20,183 nt of DNA, taken from the NCBI GenBank assembly GCA_938036915.1, contig CALHVV010000062.1, positions 1 to 20,183 of the forward strand, written 5' to 3'. The translations under genes and the position numbers were made by a program. This document shows, piece by piece, positions 1 to 6,500 of the stretch. Each line of letters starts with the position of its first letter. Within the stretch, counting starts at the first letter, position 1. Below the pieces are notes generated by a model, which was given only the letters and a program-made list of their open reading frames with translations, was not told where the DNA came from and ran no database searches. The DNA comes from an uncultured Candidatus Saccharibacteria bacterium (GTDB lineage Bacteria > Patescibacteriota > Saccharimonadia > Saccharimonadales > Saccharimonadaceae).

Positions 1-2
1 AG

Positions 3-1130
3 GAGCTATCGACAGTCACTGAATACGAAGTTAACATTCCATTCATCACCGCTGATGCTGATGGGCCAAAGCACTTCGAGATGAGCCTGACACGAGCTAA
101 GCTTGAGGACTTAGTGAAGGATCTGCTCGACCGCCTCGATGGGCCAGTAGAAAAAGCGCTCAAAGATGCAAAGCTGAGCAAGTCTGATATCGGCAACATC
201 GTCATGGTTGGTGGTATGACTCGTATGCCAGCAGTGGTCGAGCGGGTGAAGAAGCTGTTTGGCAAAGACCCAATGCAGGGTGTCAACCCAGACGAAGTAG
301 TGGCTGTTGGTGCAGCCATCCAGGGCGGTGTGCTAGCTGGTGACGTCAAGGATGTGCTGCTGCTGGATGTGACACCGCTAAGCCTCGGCATTGAGACAAT
401 GGGCGGTGTGTCGACCAAACTAATTGACCGCAACACCACTGTGCCAACCAGTAAGAGCGAAGTGTTCTCAACCGCAGCAGACAACCAGCCGCAAGTAGAG
501 ATTCATGTTTTGCAGGGTGAGCGCGAGTTTGCCAACGACAACAAGAGTCTAGGTCGCTTCGTGCTTGACGGTATTGCACCAGCACCACGCGGTGTGCCAC
601 AGATTGAAGTGACCTTTAACATTGACGCCAATGGTATTCTCAGTGTTACCGCTAAGGACAAAGGCACAGGCAAAGAGCAGTCGATCACCATCCAAAACTC
701 TGGCAACATGAGCAAGGAAGATATTGAGAAGGCACAGAAGGAAGCTGAGCTCCACGCCGATGAAGATAAGAAGAAGCGTGAAGCAATCGACGCCAAGAAC
801 CACCTCGAGAATGCCATCTACCAGGCAAAGAAAATGCCCGATGAGTTTAAGGACAAGATCTCGAGCGACGACAAGAAGACGCTGGAAGATGCCATTGCCG
901 AAGCTGAGAAGCATAAGAATGCAGAAGACAAAGACGAGCTTGAGGCTGCCACCAAGGCGCTGGGCGACGTGACGATGTCTATCGGGGCTAAGCTCTATCA
1001 GCAGCAAGCTGAGGACAAAAAAGCCGAAGAAGAAGCTGACGCCAAAGCGAAAGCTACAGACAAAAAGCCTGGCAAAGACGAACCCGTCGAAGGCGAAGTT
1101 GTCGACGACAAAAGCAGCGACAAGAAGTAG
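3..1130 (+). CDS. dnaK: Chaperone DnaK (Hsp70), 3' part; 5' end outside window
   Basis: This is the C-terminal 375 residues of DnaK, the ATP-driven cytosolic chaperone that works with DnaJ and GrpE. The frame is open from base 3 and begins inside the nucleotide-binding domain, with ITADADGPKHFEM and LTRAKLEDLV. It then shows the late ATPase motif IVMVGGMTRMPAVVERV, the hinge VLLLDVTPLSLGIETMGG, the beta-sandwich substrate domain (TTVPTSKSEVFSTAADNQP, VLQGEREFANDNKSLGRF) and a helical lid. It ends in a charged Lys/Asp/Glu tail, VEGEVVDDKSSDKK, like the EEVD-type tails of bacterial DnaK. Stop TAG at 1128-1130 is followed by a strong terminator. No dnaJ follows; the next gene is a RelA/SpoT-domain protein. 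Identity is essentially certain; only the N-terminus is missing. Confidence 0.98.
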   Translation, partial: ELSTVTEYEVNIPFITADADGPKHFEMSLTRAKLEDLVKDLLDRLDGPVEKALKDAKLSKSDIGNIVMVGGMTRMPAVVERVKKLFGKDPMQGVNPDEVVAVGAAIQGGVLAGDVKDVLLLDVTPLSLGIETMGGVSTKLIDRNTTVPTSKSEVFSTAADNQPQVEIHVLQGEREFANDNKSLGRFVLDGIAPAPRGVPQIEVTFNIDANGILSVTAKDKGTGKEQSITIQNSGNMSKEDIEKAQKEAELHADEDKKKREAIDAKNHLENAIYQAKKMPDEFKDKISSDDKKTLEDAIAEAEKHKNAEDKDELEAATKALGDVTMSIGAKLYQQQAEDKKAEEEADAKAKATDKKPGKDEPVEGEVVDDKSSDKK

Positions 1131-1160
1131 CATGACGCTATAGTTACAGCTGCATTGCGA

Positions 1161-1195
1161 ATGGCCACCTGGAAAGGGTGGCTATTTGTATTTTT
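1161..1195 (+). terminator. Intrinsic terminator after dnaK
   Basis: A stem of 9 bp, ATGGCCACC (1161-1169) with GGTGGCTAT (1177-1185), including one G.T pair, encloses a 7-nt loop. It is followed by TTGTATTTTT. It lies 30 bp after the dnaK stop and just before the -10 box of the next gene, so it separates the two transcription units. Confidence 0.9.
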
Positions 1196-1202
1196 AGAGG
1201 TA

Positions 1203-1208
1203 TATAAT
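1203..1208 (+). promoter_or_regulatory. -10 box (TATAAT) for the RelA/SpoT-domain gene
   Basis: A consensus TATAAT is followed by 7 nt (AGAGACT) and then the GTG start at 1216. A transcript starting 7-8 nt after the box would begin at or next to the start codon, i.e. leaderless. No convincing -35 element is visible. Confidence 0.75.
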
Positions 1209-1215
1209 AGAGACT

Positions 1216-2289
1216 GTGAGTAAACAAAAGAAGCCTATTAAGTATAGCAAGACCCAGATAGATAAGGCGGGTAATATTCTCCGTTCTCACAAAACAAATA
1301 CTCTTGAATATGCAGAGGCACGTGCATTTGTCGACCAGTGGCGTATGAGCCACGAGCGTCCAATGCAAAGGTTTAATGTCACATTGCGTAAAAAACGAAA
1401 AATGATTTATCAAGATGCAGTGGTAGCGCGTCGACTCAAGAGGTTACAGACAATCATTGATAAGATTAGCAATCGTCAACAGGATATGAATCTGAGTCGC
1501 ATGCAAGACGTCGGTGGTGTCCGAATAGTTATGCAGAATATTGAACAAGTTTATCGAATGAAAAGAGTATACCAAGAGGGATCTTTTTCTTATAAACTCA
1601 AAAATAAGTTAACTAGAGATTATATAGAAAAACCACAAAAAAGTGGTTACAGAGGTATACACTTAGTATTTGAGTTTTATAACGTACCAGTAAGTAACGA
1701 AAATGATCAGTATTGGAAGAGTCTTCAGATCGAGATGCAGATTCGCACAGAGTTACAACACGCATGGGCAACTGGTGTTGAGATCGTAAGTGTTATGAGA
1801 GGAGAGAATTTGAAGGCTGGGCAGGGCGATAAGGGATGGTTGGAACTCTTTCGATACATATCGTCTATTATTGCGCTCGTTGAGAATAAGCCTACTCTAT
1901 TGCAGCACCGAAATTTGAATCCTCAAGATCTGTTTAAGCAAACGACAGAGCTTGCAAAGAGACTCGAAGCTGTCGATAAGATCAGTGCATGGGTCAGCAC
2001 AATAAGTCAAGTTGACGGCTTGGAACAGAGTAAGAGGCGGAAGTTTCACTATACCATCTTAGCTATAGACACGAAAGAGAAAAAGATACTTTTGTTTGGT
2101 TTTGCAAAAAATAAATTCACTGAAGCAACAAAAAAACTAAAGGAGCTTGAAAATGAACACCCTGAGTATTATCCTGTGCTTGTTGCAGCTGGGGATATAA
2201 ATAATCTGAGACATGCATATCCGAATTATTTACCCAGTGCAATTCGGCTAGTAGAGATTATTCAGCGTATTGAAAAATCTCAACAATAA
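1216..2289 (+). CDS. RelA/SpoT synthetase-domain protein (small alarmone synthetase-like)
   Basis: A 357-residue protein with a (p)ppGpp-synthetase (RelA/SpoT) domain in its first half, expected to transfer pyrophosphate from ATP to GDP/GTP or a related acceptor. Visible motifs are RMQDVGGVRIV (95-105), DYIEKPQKSGYRGIHLV (135-151) and EMQIRTELQHAWA (173-185), which match the conserved Asp/Arg, Gly-Tyr-x-x-(L/I)His and E-x-Q-I-R-T-x(3)-H signatures. No HD hydrolase, TGS or ACT domain is present, so this is not a long Rel. The C-terminal third, ending with LVAAGDINNLRHAYPNY, resembles the accessory region of a group of stand-alone RelA/SpoT-domain proteins, some relatives of which are toxins or defence factors. 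The GTG start is chosen because it lies 7 nt after a TATAAT box. The gene is clearly AT-richer than dnaK (16 G/C in bases 1621-1680 against 30 in 841-900), suggesting acquisition. No antitoxin-like partner is obvious beyond a 21-codon ORF downstream. Confidence 0.85.
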   Translation: MSKQKKPIKYSKTQIDKAGNILRSHKTNTLEYAEARAFVDQWRMSHERPMQRFNVTLRKKRKMIYQDAVVARRLKRLQTIIDKISNRQQDMNLSRMQDVGGVRIVMQNIEQVYRMKRVYQEGSFSYKLKNKLTRDYIEKPQKSGYRGIHLVFEFYNVPVSNENDQYWKSLQIEMQIRTELQHAWATGVEIVSVMRGENLKAGQGDKGWLELFRYISSIIALVENKPTLLQHRNLNPQDLFKQTTELAKRLEAVDKISAWVSTISQVDGLEQSKRRKFHYTILAIDTKEKKILLFGFAKNKFTEATKKLKELENEHPEYYPVLVAAGDINNLRHAYPNYLPSAIRLVEIIQRIEKSQQ

Positions 2290-2291
2290 GC

Positions 2292-2297
2292 TATAAT
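2292..2297 (+). promoter_or_regulatory. Candidate -10 box (TATAAT) before a mini-ORF
   Basis: TATAAT lies just after the RelA/SpoT-domain gene and 10 nt before the ATG at 2308, the same gap as in the speD promoter of this window. No upstream TG or -35 is seen, so a chance match is possible. Confidence 0.4.
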
Positions 2298-2307
2298 AGT
2301 TAATATC

Positions 2308-2373
2308 ATGGATAACGACGAACTCCTCAAACGCCTCAAGCAAATCTACAAAGAAAACAAAAAGCTCACCTAG
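2308..2373 (+). CDS. Possible 21-residue charged peptide
   Basis: An ATG-to-TAG frame encodes MDNDELLKRLKQIYKENKKL followed by Thr, a highly charged amphipathic-helix-like peptide. It is preceded by a TATAAT box 10 nt upstream, and its TAG stop lies in the loop of the hairpin at 2359-2385. The position right after an alarmone-synthetase-like gene could suit a small regulator or a decayed remnant of a longer coiled-coil protein. Against it: the size is within chance expectation, and the hairpin is better explained as the terminator of the opposite-strand FKBP gene. No function can be assigned. Confidence 0.3.
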   Translation: MDNDELLKRLKQIYKENKKLT

Positions 2374-2385
2374 TATGAGCTTCTT
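2349..2385 (-). terminator. Intrinsic terminator of the hydrolase-FKBP unit
   Basis: On the minus strand, AAGCTCA pairs with TGAGCTT around a 7-nt loop. The stem can extend to about 10 bp with one G.T pair and A-T pairs. It is followed by a T-rich tract (TTTTTGTTTTCTTTG). It begins about 19 bp beyond the FKBP stop codon. On the plus strand the same hairpin has only a weak CTTATT tail. Confidence 0.85.
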
Positions 2386-2403
2386 ATTGCGCGCTAGCCT
2401 CTG

Positions 2404-2778
2404 TTATTTGATATCCATCAACTCAATGTCGAACACGAGATCGCTATTGGGCGGAATGTTAGCGGCAGCGCGAACGGAGCCATAGGCCATCTCACTTGGG
2501 ATGATGAGCCGGCGCATGCCACCGACCTTCATGCCAGGCACGCCCTCTGTCCAGCCGCGAATGACTTGGTCGAGGCCGAAGGTGACGGGCTGACCAAAGT
2601 CGTGGCTGCTCTGGAAGATGATGCCATTTTTACACAGTGCACCAGTATAATGTGCGGTGATGGTTGCGCCAGCTGGTACCTCGGCACCAGTGCCGGGGAT
2701 AATGTCAATAATCTGCAATGCGTCAACTTTGGCTATAGGTGTAAAGTCGATGAGTTTGGTTCCTTCGTATTGTGTCAT
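2404..2778 (-). CDS. FKBP-type peptidyl-prolyl cis-trans isomerase
   Basis: A 124-residue single-domain FKBP, expected to catalyse cis-trans isomerisation of prolyl bonds in the cytosol; no signal peptide is visible. The family core is clear: a GTGAEV turn, ITAHYTGALCKNG, VTFGLDQVIRGWTEGVPGMK, GGMRRLIIPSEMAYG, then NIPPNSDLVFDIELMDI. The canonical F-D-S-R segment is replaced by IFQSSHDFGQP, so one active-site Asp is not conserved, which is seen in divergent FKBPs. The ATG overlaps the TGA of the upstream hydrolase gene (ATGA), implying translational coupling. A TATAAT box inside the end of that gene lies only 6 nt before the same ATG, so it may also be transcribed alone as a leaderless mRNA. 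Confidence 0.92.
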   Translation of the reverse strand: MTQYEGTKLIDFTPIAKVDALQIIDIIPGTGAEVPAGATITAHYTGALCKNGIIFQSSHDFGQPVTFGLDQVIRGWTEGVPGMKVGGMRRLIIPSEMAYGSVRAAANIPPNSDLVFDIELMDIK

Positions 2779-3554
2779 GACCCTATTATACCATTATGCG
2801 TCTTCCGCCGCGCCACGCAGTTGAGCGGTGGGATGGCTGTGCTGGGTGGAGTGCGATCGACGACTATGACCTGCTGTAGCTGTGGATAGTGCGCGAAGAG
2901 ATGGTCAAGCGTGCGCGTCATGGTGCTGGTGTAGCGTTTTTCATCTGGCGCTGCGGCATAGCGAGCTCCCTCCTCGAGCGGTGTCGCCCAGCAGCAGCTG
3001 GCGTGGATGGCACGAGTGTCTTGGGGGAGTTTGGGGTATTGGGGGTATTGCATGCCATAACCCACTAGATCGGCACACACAGCAGATAACGTGCGGGTGC
3101 ACCGCTGCTGCAATGTGTTGCTTGCGGTGAATATCCCCTGCTCGGCTGAGCTAAAAATCGTGCGTTTGCGCTCAAGTATGCGGCGTGTACCATTTTTGAT
3201 AATAACAAGTGAGTTGTAAATTCCATCCGGGTGGTACTCTGGTGTGCCTACCACAAGCTCCGCTGTGGGCATAGAGGTAGAGAGTTCCTCTAGCTTGGCG
3301 AGGCGATCATCTACCACATCACGTTGGCCTGGGATTTCAAGCAGATCTATGTCTGCCGTCGTCATGAGTTCGGGGCTGATGAAGCGATCGGCAGCTGCTT
3401 TGCGTATCAGATCCATGTACTCGCGCCAGGTATTGGCAGAAACACCAACAGTTGGTGTTTCTGATGATAGTTGCTCAGGGTAAAACACACCTGTTTGGCG
3501 GTGCCACTGGATGTCATAATGGCGGGCTTGTTCGCGTGGTCGTTTATGATACAT
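2775..3554 (-). CDS. Carbon-nitrogen hydrolase (nitrilase) superfamily protein
   Basis: A 259-residue protein that I read as a divergent nitrilase-superfamily amidohydrolase. The family layout is visible: SPELM around Glu62 (compare the P-E-L motif carrying the catalytic Glu), AELVVGTPEYHPDGIYNSLVI (99-119, the usual V-V-G-T...Y-N-S), ERKRTIF with Lys130, and LSAVCADLVGYG with Cys160 as nucleophile. VDRTP near the end fits the late V-A-N-R-T strand. So a Glu-Lys-Cys triad appears intact. The substrate is unknown. The start is set at 3554 because a TATGAT box ends 6 nt upstream; an ATG 39 bases earlier in frame is an alternative. The expected first beta-strand is poorly recognisable, and a 27-bp palindrome encodes residues about 31-39 there. 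TGA overlaps the FKBP start. Confidence 0.65.
   Translation of the reverse strand: MYHKRPREQARHYDIQWHRQTGVFYPEQLSSETPTVGVSANTWREYMDLIRKAAADRFISPELMTTADIDLLEIPGQRDVVDDRLAKLEELSTSMPTAELVVGTPEYHPDGIYNSLVIIKNGTRRILERKRTIFSSAEQGIFTASNTLQQRCTRTLSAVCADLVGYGMQYPQYPKLPQDTRAIHASCCWATPLEEGARYAAAPDEKRYTSTMTRTLDHLFAHYPQLQQVIVVDRTPPSTAIPPLNCVARRKTHNGIIGS
2785..2790 (-). promoter_or_regulatory. -10 box for FKBP, inside the upstream gene
   Basis: TGGTATAAT on the minus strand is an extended -10, ending 6 nt before the FKBP ATG. It overlaps the last codons of the hydrolase gene, so it would be an internal promoter of a two-gene unit. Confidence 0.65.
3437..3463. repeat. 27-bp perfect palindrome inside a coding region
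   Basis: CAGAAACACCAAC is followed by one base (A3450) and its exact reverse complement GTTGGTGTTTCTG. It is read in frame as SETPTVGVS near the N-terminus of the hydrolase. Two 13-bp perfect arms are unlikely in ordinary coding sequence and suggest a small dispersed palindromic element of the REP or Rickettsia-RPE type. Only one copy is in this window. Confidence 0.8.
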
Positions 3555-3560
3555 GAATAT

Positions 3561-3566
3561 ATCATA
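3561..3566 (-). promoter_or_regulatory. -10 box (TATGAT) for the hydrolase-FKBP unit
   Basis: TATGAT on the minus strand ends 6 nt before the ATG at 3554, matching the spacing seen at other start codons here. A TATACT further upstream (around 3611-3616) is a weaker alternative with a longer leader. Confidence 0.5.
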
Positions 3567-3768
3567 CGATATACCAGTCTGCAGAGCAAACATACGCAAA
3601 ATATCCCAATAGTATAGGAGAATTGGTGGGTGTTGATGAGTAAAGCAAGGAATGTGGCAGCTCTGACGGGTTAGTTTTGGCTAGACTATATACCTGCACA
3701 TGATGAATTGTGATTAGAGATTAATACCAGGGAAGAGCTATGCTTCAAGGCTCCACACAGAGTGTTCT

Positions 3769-5319
3769 TTATTGATACCGCCACTGCGCCATATCACGGT
3801 TATAGACGTCGATGATTCGTGGCGTTAGCAGGGTCGAGATGCCGGCTGGGGGTAGGCTAGCGGGGCGCTGGCGCAGGGCGTAGTCGAGCAGTTTGGTATC
3901 GGTGTAGCTGAGCCCAGGCGGCAGCGGCTGGCTCAGCAGGCTGGCTTTATCCTTGGTCGACAGCACAAAGCCCCACTCGCCAAAGGAAGGCACATTAATG
4001 CTAAAGGGCGTGATATGCCGCTGGGGCTGGGCGGATGCGACGGTGCTAGCCACCATCGCGAAGGCGTGTGGCGAAAAGTACGATGACGTCGCTTGGGTGA
4101 TCATCACGCCACTGGGGCTGAGAATACGCTCAGCCTGGCGGTAGAATTGCTGCGAGTAGAGCTTGGCTAAGCGGTCGTTAGACGGGTCGACCAGGTCGAT
4201 CAGAATGGCGTCATACGCCTGGTGTGTATTGAAGGCAAATAAAAAAGCGTCCTCATTGACGACGCGCACCTTGGGGCTAGCAAGCGAGCGCTTGTTTTGC
4301 TCAGTCAGCAGGGGATTGGTGCGCGCCAGCTGCGTCATAGCTGGGTCGATATCCACCAGGGTGATGTGCTCTACGCTCGGGTACTTAAGGATCTCGCGCG
4401 CGAGCAGCCCGTCGCCACCGCCCATAATCAACACGTTTTTGGGCTGCTTGACCGCCGTCATTGCCGCACCAGCCAGCGTTTCGTGGTAGCGGGCTTCATC
4501 CAGGCTAGAAAACTGCAGATTGTTATTCAGATACAGGCGTAAATCCTGCTTGTACTTGGTGAGGACAATCTTTTGGTAAGCCGACTGCTGGTAGAGAATG
4601 ACTGGGTCTTTATAGGCCTTGGTATCAATGCGATGCTCCAGCCAGCTGGCACCAAAGAATAGCCCCAGCAGCAGAATGGTCGCGACCACACTGGCAGTTA
4701 GAAGCCTACGCGAAGTCTTGAGTTGTAATAGAATCAGCACTGCCACGGCGATGTTAAGCGTGGCGATCAGGTAGGTGCTGCGCATCAGGCCAAGGCTGGG
4801 TAACAGGAAGAGTGGGAAGATCAGCGAAGCCACCAGCGCGCCAAAGTAATCGATCGCGAGCACCTTACTGAGGAGCTCCACCGAAGATGGTCGGCCGTAG
4901 CGGGTAAACATCTTGACGAGCAGCGGGATCTCCAGGCCGATCAGCACACCAATCACCAGGCTAATCAGCGCAAATACTGGCCAGTGTAGCTTGCTCAAGC
5001 TAAAGGCGCTGTATAGCAGCAGTACCGAATTACCACCCACCAGCCCGAGCAGGATTTCATTCACGGCGAAGCTCGTGGCTGGGTGCCAGCGGATATGCCG
5101 CACCAGCAGCGACCCCACCCCCATGCCGAAGAGGGTTATACCAGTTGCCAGGCTAAAACTCAGGATTGAATCACCCACCAGGTATGAGGCAGCCGTACCC
5201 AAGATGAGCTCGTAGATAAGCCCGCCAATTGCCACCAGCAGCGCCGCCGCAAACAGCGCGATATTTTCCTTGTTGGTGATACGCTTGGTGCCTGGTGGCG
5301 CGACGCGAGTATGTGCCAT
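3769..5319 (-). CDS. Membrane-embedded spermidine synthase-like aminopropyltransferase
   Basis: A 516-residue protein: about seven hydrophobic segments in the first 235 residues, then a cytosolic Rossmann-fold polyamine synthase domain. The domain shows MGGGDGLLAREIL (299-311, decarboxylated-SAM binding), VDIDP (322-326), NED (355-357) and IDLVDPSND (374-382, equivalent to the catalytic D-x-x-D-P). SQQFYRQ follows, and then VPSFGEWGFVLS, matching the family's late W-G-F motif. It would transfer aminopropyl groups from decarboxylated SAM to an amine substrate at the membrane. Soluble SpeE is about 290 residues, so the N-terminal membrane half marks a distinct subfamily. It is third in the speD-DUF4178-synthase run, 27 bp after its neighbour, with at best a weak AAAGG site 12 nt before ATG. 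The acceptor is unknown; a lipid or envelope amine is possible. Confidence 0.9.
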   Translation of the reverse strand: MAHTRVAPPGTKRITNKENIALFAAALLVAIGGLIYELILGTAASYLVGDSILSFSLATGITLFGMGVGSLLVRHIRWHPATSFAVNEILLGLVGGNSVLLLYSAFSLSKLHWPVFALISLVIGVLIGLEIPLLVKMFTRYGRPSSVELLSKVLAIDYFGALVASLIFPLFLLPSLGLMRSTYLIATLNIAVAVLILLQLKTSRRLLTASVVATILLLGLFFGASWLEHRIDTKAYKDPVILYQQSAYQKIVLTKYKQDLRLYLNNNLQFSSLDEARYHETLAGAAMTAVKQPKNVLIMGGGDGLLAREILKYPSVEHITLVDIDPAMTQLARTNPLLTEQNKRSLASPKVRVVNEDAFLFAFNTHQAYDAILIDLVDPSNDRLAKLYSQQFYRQAERILSPSGVMITQATSSYFSPHAFAMVASTVASAQPQRHITPFSINVPSFGEWGFVLSTKDKASLLSQPLPPGLSYTDTKLLDYALRQRPASLPPAGISTLLTPRIIDVYNRDMAQWRYQ

Positions 5320-5346
5320 AGTGTCTGTGTGCCTTTCGCGCCCAGG

Positions 5347-6051
5347 TTACTTGCCTACGCCGCCACTGCCACCGCCATAGACGCTGCGCCCGTGGTAGGT
5401 GCCGCTGCCGTGCGAATCATCGTGGCCAAAGAACTCATCGTAAATAGCAAAGAGCAGTGCGCCAACAAGGCTGATGATCATCACCCAGCGCCAAAATAGC
5501 GGCCAGTTGCGTGGGCGGATGAGGCGGCCAAATAATTCCTTCTGCTGCGCGTCGCTGAGCGGCGTTTTGCGGTAGACATCGTACTCACGCCGGTTGTATT
5601 TTTCGACCGTGTAGGTGGTGGTAGCGCCGGTCTCGGTGTCGGTGTAGTGCAGGCTAGCGTAGGCCATGGGCTCACCCTCAAAGACCTGGTAGGCGTTCTT
5701 GCCGCGGATAGCCATAATGGTGCCTTCGCCGGCCTCTGCAACGGTAATGGTCTGTGCGGTGCCATCCTCGAGCGTAATGGTAAACTCATTGCCCGCAGCC
5801 AGGTGCTCTGGCTCAAGCTGCTGGGCAAACCGCACCGGCTCGTAGAGCGACACAACCTTGCTATCGTGGTCGTATTCTACCCAGCTATCGTAATTTTCGA
5901 GGCCCGTTAGCTCCCATTCTTCCCAGTAGGAGGCTTGCTTGGTCTCGGGGTTGTCTTCTTTAAACAATAAGCAACCCACCGCGCGGAAGTTGGTTCGTTT
6001 GCCACGCAAGACATCGTTGATTTTGAGGCGAGCTTTGGTGCGTTTGGTCAT
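5347..6051 (-). CDS. DUF4178-like membrane-anchored protein
   Basis: A 234-residue protein with a beta-rich cytosolic region and one C-terminal membrane segment (about 188-206, FWRWVMIISLVGALLFAIY). It ends in a short Gly/His/Ser-rich tail (HDDSHGSGTYHG...GGGSGGVGK) that might bind metal or be flexible. The YWEEWELTGLENYDSWVEYD and EGTIMAIRGKNAYQVFEGE blocks match what I recall of DUF4178, a family repeatedly found beside SpeD and membrane aminopropyltransferases; the biochemical role is unknown. Its ATG overlaps the speD TGA (ATGA at 6051-6048), so translation is probably coupled, and the synthase follows 27 bp later. The usual DUF350 companion is not in the window. Assignment rests on pattern and context. 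Confidence 0.7.
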   Translation of the reverse strand: MTKRTKARLKINDVLRGKRTNFRAVGCLLFKEDNPETKQASYWEEWELTGLENYDSWVEYDHDSKVVSLYEPVRFAQQLEPEHLAAGNEFTITLEDGTAQTITVAEAGEGTIMAIRGKNAYQVFEGEPMAYASLHYTDTETGATTTYTVEKYNRREYDVYRKTPLSDAQQKELFGRLIRPRNWPLFWRWVMIISLVGALLFAIYDEFFGHDDSHGSGTYHGRSVYGGGSGGVGK

Positions 6052-6395
6052 AAGATAGCGCTTTCGATCGTTATAGTATTGGTATAAAATGCGTCTGCAA
6101 TGGATTGGCGGAGAGTCTCAATTGTATCCTCGCTCAGTGGTCGGCACGTGGCAATACTGAGGTATGCTCCGCAACTCTCGGGCCAGGTGTGGATGGTGGC
6201 GTGCGACTCCGCGAGCAGCAACGACACACTCACGCCCTGCGGCGAGAACTGATGCGAGACAGACTCCAGTGCGTGCAGGTCAGCCAGCTCGGCAAGTGTG
6301 CGCACCGTTTTCTCGGCATATGCGAGATCATTGAGCCGCGTGGCATCCGCCTCGCGAATCGTAAAAATCAGTGCTTGCACCTGCTCCATTTGCAT
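6048..6395 (-). CDS. speD: S-adenosylmethionine decarboxylase proenzyme (prokaryotic SpeD)
   Basis: A 115-residue self-processing pyruvoyl enzyme of the short archaeal/Thermotoga-type class. It decarboxylates SAM to give the aminopropyl donor for polyamine synthesis. The cleavage motif LAESHATIHTWPE is intact, with cleavage expected between Glu63 and Ser64, which becomes the pyruvoyl group. His69 and Cys84 (SIATC) occupy the positions of the processing His and catalytic Cys of the T. maritima enzyme, offset by one. The ATG at 6395 is chosen because a TATAAT box lies 10 nt upstream; the next ATG (6389) is also possible. A longer frame to 6494 would read through that promoter and the terminator at 6453-6482, so it is rejected. 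It is first gene of the run with DUF4178 and the membrane synthase, which would use its product. Confidence 0.95.
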   Translation of the reverse strand: MQMEQVQALIFTIREADATRLNDLAYAEKTVRTLAELADLHALESVSHQFSPQGVSVSLLLAESHATIHTWPESCGAYLSIATCRPLSEDTIETLRQSIADAFYTNTITIESAIL

Positions 6396-6405
6396 CGTAT
6401 ATGTT

Positions 6406-6411
6406 ATTATA
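6406..6411 (-). promoter_or_regulatory. -10 box (extended TGGTATAAT) for the speD operon
   Basis: TGGTATAAT on the minus strand is followed by 10 nt and then ATG at 6395. The predicted leader is about 3 nt. It should drive all three genes down to 3769. Confidence 0.75.
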
Positions 6412-6452
6412 CCACTCTTGATGTTAGAGAACGAACTGGCTATGCTCATACC

Positions 6453-6482
6453 AAAAAACCAGCCAGAGTGGCTGGCTGGTTT
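6453..6482 (-). terminator. Intrinsic terminator after the membrane-anchored protein gene
   Basis: A perfect 10-bp stem, AAACCAGCCA with TGGCTGGTTT, surrounds a 7-nt loop. On the minus strand it runs into TTTTTT. It starts 18 bp after the stop at 6501 and insulates that gene from the speD promoter. Confidence 0.93.
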
Positions 6483-6500
6483 ATTACAGCGCATGAATAG

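Noticed and set aside
549..1133. 194-codon open frame antisense to dnaK
   Set aside because: A shadow of the Lys/Glu-rich dnaK coding strand; it reads as low-complexity Phe/Leu/Val with no promoter or start signal.
5481..5855. Arg/Ser/Pro-rich minus-strand frame inside the DUF4178-like gene
   Set aside because: A plus-one shadow of a GC-rich gene; it has no start signal and overlaps a better-supported gene in full.
6396..6494. N-terminal extension of speD to 6494
   Set aside because: It would translate through the TATAAT promoter and the adjacent terminator, and SpeD of this class starts near the 6395 ATG.
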